Shown here piece by piece: positions 61,405-64,000 of a stretch of DNA of 64,000 nt (its first letter is position 1; each line of letters begins with the position of its first letter). A program made the position numbers and the translations under genes. This stretch comes from Ilumatobacter coccineus YM16-304 (GTDB lineage Bacteria; Actinomycetota; Acidimicrobiia; Acidimicrobiales; Ilumatobacteraceae). The stretch covers positions 1,054,001 to 1,118,000 of the forward strand of contig NC_020520.1 in the NCBI RefSeq assembly GCF_000348785.1, read 5' to 3'. A model generated the notes under the pieces. It saw only the letters and a list, made by a program, of their open reading frames with translations, did not search any database and had not been told where the DNA came from.

Positions 61405-62145
61405 TCACGCGGGACGGAGTTCGGTCAGAGGTCGGCCCGTCGAGTTGACGGCCAGCACGATCGGTCCACCGGCATGCCAGGTGAGTGCGCTGACCGAGGC
61501 CGGGCTGATGACGATGCGTTGGAACAGATCGATGTGCGTGCCGAGGGCGTGAGCAACGGCTGCCTTGATCGTGTCGGCGTGGCTGACGCACACGATCGTG
61601 CCGCCGGGGTGAGCGAGCCGCAGCCGGTCGAGCGTGGTGACCATGCGGGTCTGCATCTCGGTGAAGCTCTCGCCGTTGGGGAACCGGAACGTGGACGGGG
61701 CACGCTGCACGGTCTGCCACTCGGGCAGCTTCATCAGCTTCTTCAACTCGGCACCGGTCCAGTCGCCGAAGTCGCATTCGAACAGGCCGCGATCGACCTT
61801 CGTCCGCAGGCCGAGTGCCTTCGAGATCGGAGCTGCGGTCTCCTTCGCCCGCTCCAGTGGCGACGAGTACACGGCGTCGACCTTGCCCAGCGCGCCGATG
61901 CGTTCGGCGGCGATCTCGGCCTGCTTGCGACCTTCGTCGGCGAGATGCAGGCCCTTGGCGCGGCCGGGGAGCACCTTGCCCGTCGTGGGCGTCTGGCCGT
62001 GTCGAACGAGGAGAATGGTGGTCGCTCCCGGCGCGGCCTGCTTCGCAGCGGCCGCCTTCGGCGCCGCTTTCTTGCGTGCCGAGGCGGGCTTGGCGGCGGC
62101 CTTCTTGCGTGCCGGAGCCTGCTTGCGTGCGTTGTTTGTCGTCAT
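61405..62145 (-). CDS. Histidine phosphatase (MSMEG_4193-type)
   Basis: The 246-residue protein has a K/A-rich tail (about 1-40, KKAAAKPASARKKAAPKAA). A histidine phosphatase domain follows, with LLVRHGQTPTTGKVLPG near residue 45, YSSPLERAKETA, the acid GLFECDFGDWTG and second His in VCVSHADTIKAAV. Tail-like K/A repeats are known from DNA-binding proteins, but their meaning here is unknown. It is the first gene of the DUF3090 operon. ATG at 62145 is 8 bp from the divergent start of the glycosylase gene. Confidence 0.9.
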   Translation of the reverse strand: MTTNNARKQAPARKKAAAKPASARKKAAPKAAAAKQAAPGATTILLVRHGQTPTTGKVLPGRAKGLHLADEGRKQAEIAAERIGALGKVDAVYSSPLERAKETAAPISKALGLRTKVDRGLFECDFGDWTGAELKKLMKLPEWQTVQRAPSTFRFPNGESFTEMQTRMVTTLDRLRLAHPGGTIVCVSHADTIKAAVAHALGTHIDLFQRIVISPASVSALTWHAGGPIVLAVNSTGRPLTELRPA

Positions 62146-62153
62146 GAGCACCA

Positions 62154-62843
62154 ATGAATCTACTGTCGAGTGCCGTGGCTCCGCTCGTCGTCCTCCAACG
62201 TGACATTCACGATTGCCGTGCGTGTCCTCGTCTCGTCGAGTGGCGCGAGCGGGTGGCGGTCGAGAAGCGAGCCGCGTTTCGCGACGACCACTACTGGGGC
62301 AAACCGATCTCGGGGTTCGGTGATCCCGCCGCCCGGATCGTGATTCTCGGCCTCGCTCCGGCCGCTCACGGAGCGAACCGAACGGGCCGGATGTTCACCG
62401 GCGATCGCAGCGGCGACTGGCTGTTTCGCGCCATGCATCGAGCCGGTCTCGCCAATCAGGCGGAGTCGGTGTCGGCCGACGACGGCCTCGCGCTGACCGA
62501 CGCATGGGTGACCTCGGCGGTCAAGTGCGCCCCACCGCTCAACAAGCCCACCATCGACGAGCGCGACGCCTGCCAGCCCTTTCTCGTGCGCGAACTCGGC
62601 GCGTTGACCGAAGCGAAGGTCATCATCTGCCTGGGCACCTTCGGTTTCGACGCTGCGCTCCGGCACTTCGGCATCCGCCCGAAGCCGAAGTTCGGTCACG
62701 GCGTCGAGGTGCAGGTTCCCGACGGGCCGATGTTGCTCGGCTGCTATCACGTGAGCCAGCAGAACACGTTCACGAAGCGTCTCACCGAACCGATGCTCGA
62801 CGACGTGTTCGCCCGAGCCCGCACCATCGCCGACGGCGTCTGA
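62154..62843 (+). CDS. Family 5 uracil-DNA glycosylase (UdgB-like)
   Basis: This 229-residue iron-sulfur glycosylase removes deaminated bases. The active-site segment GLAPAAHGANRTGRMFTGDRS near residue 62 and CYHVSQQNTFTKRLTEPM near residue 197 are the signatures of family 5. Cysteines in CRACPRL, at VKCAPP and in later positions are fit for a [4Fe-4S] cluster. ATG at 62154. Divergent from the phosphatase operon with only 8 bp between start codons, so promoters must overlap coding sequence. Confidence 0.92.
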   Translation: MNLLSSAVAPLVVLQRDIHDCRACPRLVEWRERVAVEKRAAFRDDHYWGKPISGFGDPAARIVILGLAPAAHGANRTGRMFTGDRSGDWLFRAMHRAGLANQAESVSADDGLALTDAWVTSAVKCAPPLNKPTIDERDACQPFLVRELGALTEAKVIICLGTFGFDAALRHFGIRPKPKFGHGVEVQVPDGPMLLGCYHVSQQNTFTKRLTEPMLDDVFARARTIADGV

Positions 62844-62877
62844 GCGCTCCGCCGCCGGGTGATGCGCGTTCGGTGTG

Positions 62878-63999
62878 TCAGGTGATGTGGGCGACGATGT
62901 CGACGGTGAGGTGGGTGTTGCTGCTCGTGTAGAGGCAGATCGTGCCGGCGGAGGAGAGCCGGGCGATGATTTCGTTGCCGCCGTTGACGCCGGTGATGTG
63001 GTTGAGCGACGACGCAGTGGGCAGCGTGGGTTCGCAGGGGTGGACGGTGACGAAACCGGTGCTTTCGGGCGCGATGGCGGTGATGTTGAGCACGGCGGCG
63101 GTTGCGTCGGTCGGGACGTTCGAGCGTCCGCTGATCTGGAGCGTGTATTCGTCGTCGGCCGTGCGTTTGCCGATGGCTTGGTGCTCGCTGTCGATGGTGA
63201 CGCCGGAGGGTCGGGTGTCGAGAAGTCGGGCTGGGCCGTTCGGGGTCACGGTCGTGCCGGCGGGGAGGTAGCCGACGACGTCGGCTGACAGATGGGTGGT
63301 GGTGGAGGTGAAGAGGCAGAGGTCGCCGGATTCGTCGAGGGTGGCGATGAGCTCGTTGCCTCGGTTGGTGCCGGCGACGTAGTTGAGTGACGCCGCGTTG
63401 GGTGGGGTGTCGAGGCAGGGGTGGGCGGTGATGTAGCCGGTGCCTTCGGCGCCGATGGCGGTGATGTTGACGATGACGGCTGCTGCGTCGGTCGGCACGT
63501 CGCCGCGTCCGGCGATCGGGATGGTGGTGGTGGAACCGGCGGCGGGCTTCGTGCCGCCGACGGCGGTGTCGTCGATGGTGGTGCCGGAGGGTCGGGTGTC
63601 GAGGAACCGGCCAGGAGTGATGGGCGTGACCGGGGAGCCGTTGGCGACGTAGCCGGTGACGTCGACGGCCAGGTGCGATGCCGCCGAGGTGAACAGGCAG
63701 ATGGTTCCGGTTGCCGAGAGCGGGGCGATGATCTCGTTGCCGAGGTTGACGCCGGCGGTGTAGTTGAGCGACGACGCGGTGGGGAGCGGTGTGACGCAGG
63801 GGTGGACCGTGACGTAGCCGACGCTCTCGGGGAAGATGGCGGTGACGTTGATGATGACGGCTTCGGCGCCGTCGGGGACGTCGCCGCGTCCGGTGATCTG
63901 GACGGTGTACTCGGATCCGGCGTCGCGTTTGCCGGCGGCTTCGAACTGGCCGTCGAGGGTGGTGCCGGAGGGTCGGGTGTCGACGAACCGTGACGGCGA
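62878..63999 (-). CDS. RLVDTR-repeat surface protein, C-terminal part (5' end beyond window)
   Basis: The frame is open without stop from the right edge to TGA at 62878, giving the last 373 residues of a larger protein. It consists of three tandem RLVDTR-type domains, each starting RFVDTRPSGTTLDG, RFLDTRPSGTTIDD or RLLDTRPSGVTIDS. Each carries HPC, a SLNY/SLNH-x-x-G element, a GTICLFTS-like or GDLCLFTS element and an ending such as VDVTGYVAN. The last one ends directly in TVDIVAHIT, so there is no sorting signal. The same domain forms the N-terminus of the giant protein at 9999 and the heads of the five propeller proteins. Confidence 0.85.
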   Translation of the reverse strand, partial: SPSRFVDTRPSGTTLDGQFEAAGKRDAGSEYTVQITGRGDVPDGAEAVIINVTAIFPESVGYVTVHPCVTPLPTASSLNYTAGVNLGNEIIAPLSATGTICLFTSAASHLAVDVTGYVANGSPVTPITPGRFLDTRPSGTTIDDTAVGGTKPAAGSTTTIPIAGRGDVPTDAAAVIVNITAIGAEGTGYITAHPCLDTPPNAASLNYVAGTNRGNELIATLDESGDLCLFTSTTTHLSADVVGYLPAGTTVTPNGPARLLDTRPSGVTIDSEHQAIGKRTADDEYTLQISGRSNVPTDATAAVLNITAIAPESTGFVTVHPCEPTLPTASSLNHITGVNGGNEIIARLSSAGTICLYTSSNTHLTVDIVAHIT

Positions 64000-64000
64000 C

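Noticed and set aside
63421-63993. 190-codon Gly/Asp/Val-rich plus-strand frame at the right edge
   Set aside because: Shadow of the RLVDTR-repeat gene on the minus strand, whose repeats are unmistakable.

Overview
The window is high-GC DNA of about 64 kb, almost wholly coding, from an actinobacterium. Pointers to that phylum are a WhiB regulator, a DUF3107 protein, the DUF3090 / SCO1664-type / histidine-phosphatase cluster, a PdtaS-like histidine kinase, a paired ArsA-like ATPase operon and an EchA6-like crotonase. A complete System I (Ccm) cytochrome c maturation operon and many large secreted RLVDTR-domain proteins suggest class Acidimicrobiia (Ilumatobacter-like). That placement is an inference from gene content, not a measured phylogeny. 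No rRNA, tRNA, CRISPR array, transposase or prophage was recognised.

Layout. 1-9.8 kb: 3' end of an Lhr helicase, a membrane acyltransferase, a carotenoid oxygenase, a PadR-controlled ABC export operon, a TetR regulator with a likely operator, and an EchA6-like protein. 10-18.3 kb: a 2267-residue secreted adhesin-like protein facing a class E sortase. 18.4-25.4 kb: ccmABCDEFGHI in one strand-consistent operon, mostly coupled by ATGA-type overlaps. 25.4-30.8 kb: SixA-like phosphatase, DUF4328 protein, family A DNA polymerase, NERD protein, zinc metallopeptidase and Mrp. 30.9-44.7 kb: five paralogous secreted proteins (RLVDTR head, collagen-like linker, YVTN-type beta-propeller), a DJ-1/GlxA pair, and a 13-repeat HYR protein with an LPATG sorting signal. 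44.8-51.3 kb: DUF3107, two ArsA-like ATPases, PdtaS-like kinase, an ECF sigma factor with an overlapping membrane-protein gene, and WhiB. 51.6-64 kb: glycerophosphodiesterase, lipid-kinase-like protein, etfBA, a lipoprotein, an alpha/beta-hydrolase-SARP fusion, a cupin, prmA, the SCO1664/DUF3090/phosphatase cluster, a family 5 uracil-DNA glycosylase, and the C-terminal part of another RLVDTR-repeat protein running off the right edge.

Together these suggest a cell that invests in surface proteins: a shared RLVDTR head domain occurs at least eleven times in seven proteins, with a sortase and at least one sortable substrate nearby. It also makes c-type cytochromes by the Ccm route and feeds electrons through ETF. 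Intergenic DNA holds three families of short palindromic repeats (around 9.8/16.8/28.6 kb, 3.7/19.1 kb and 48.8/50.9 kb). Their placement does not fit simple terminators in every case, and they are the least explained structure in the window.
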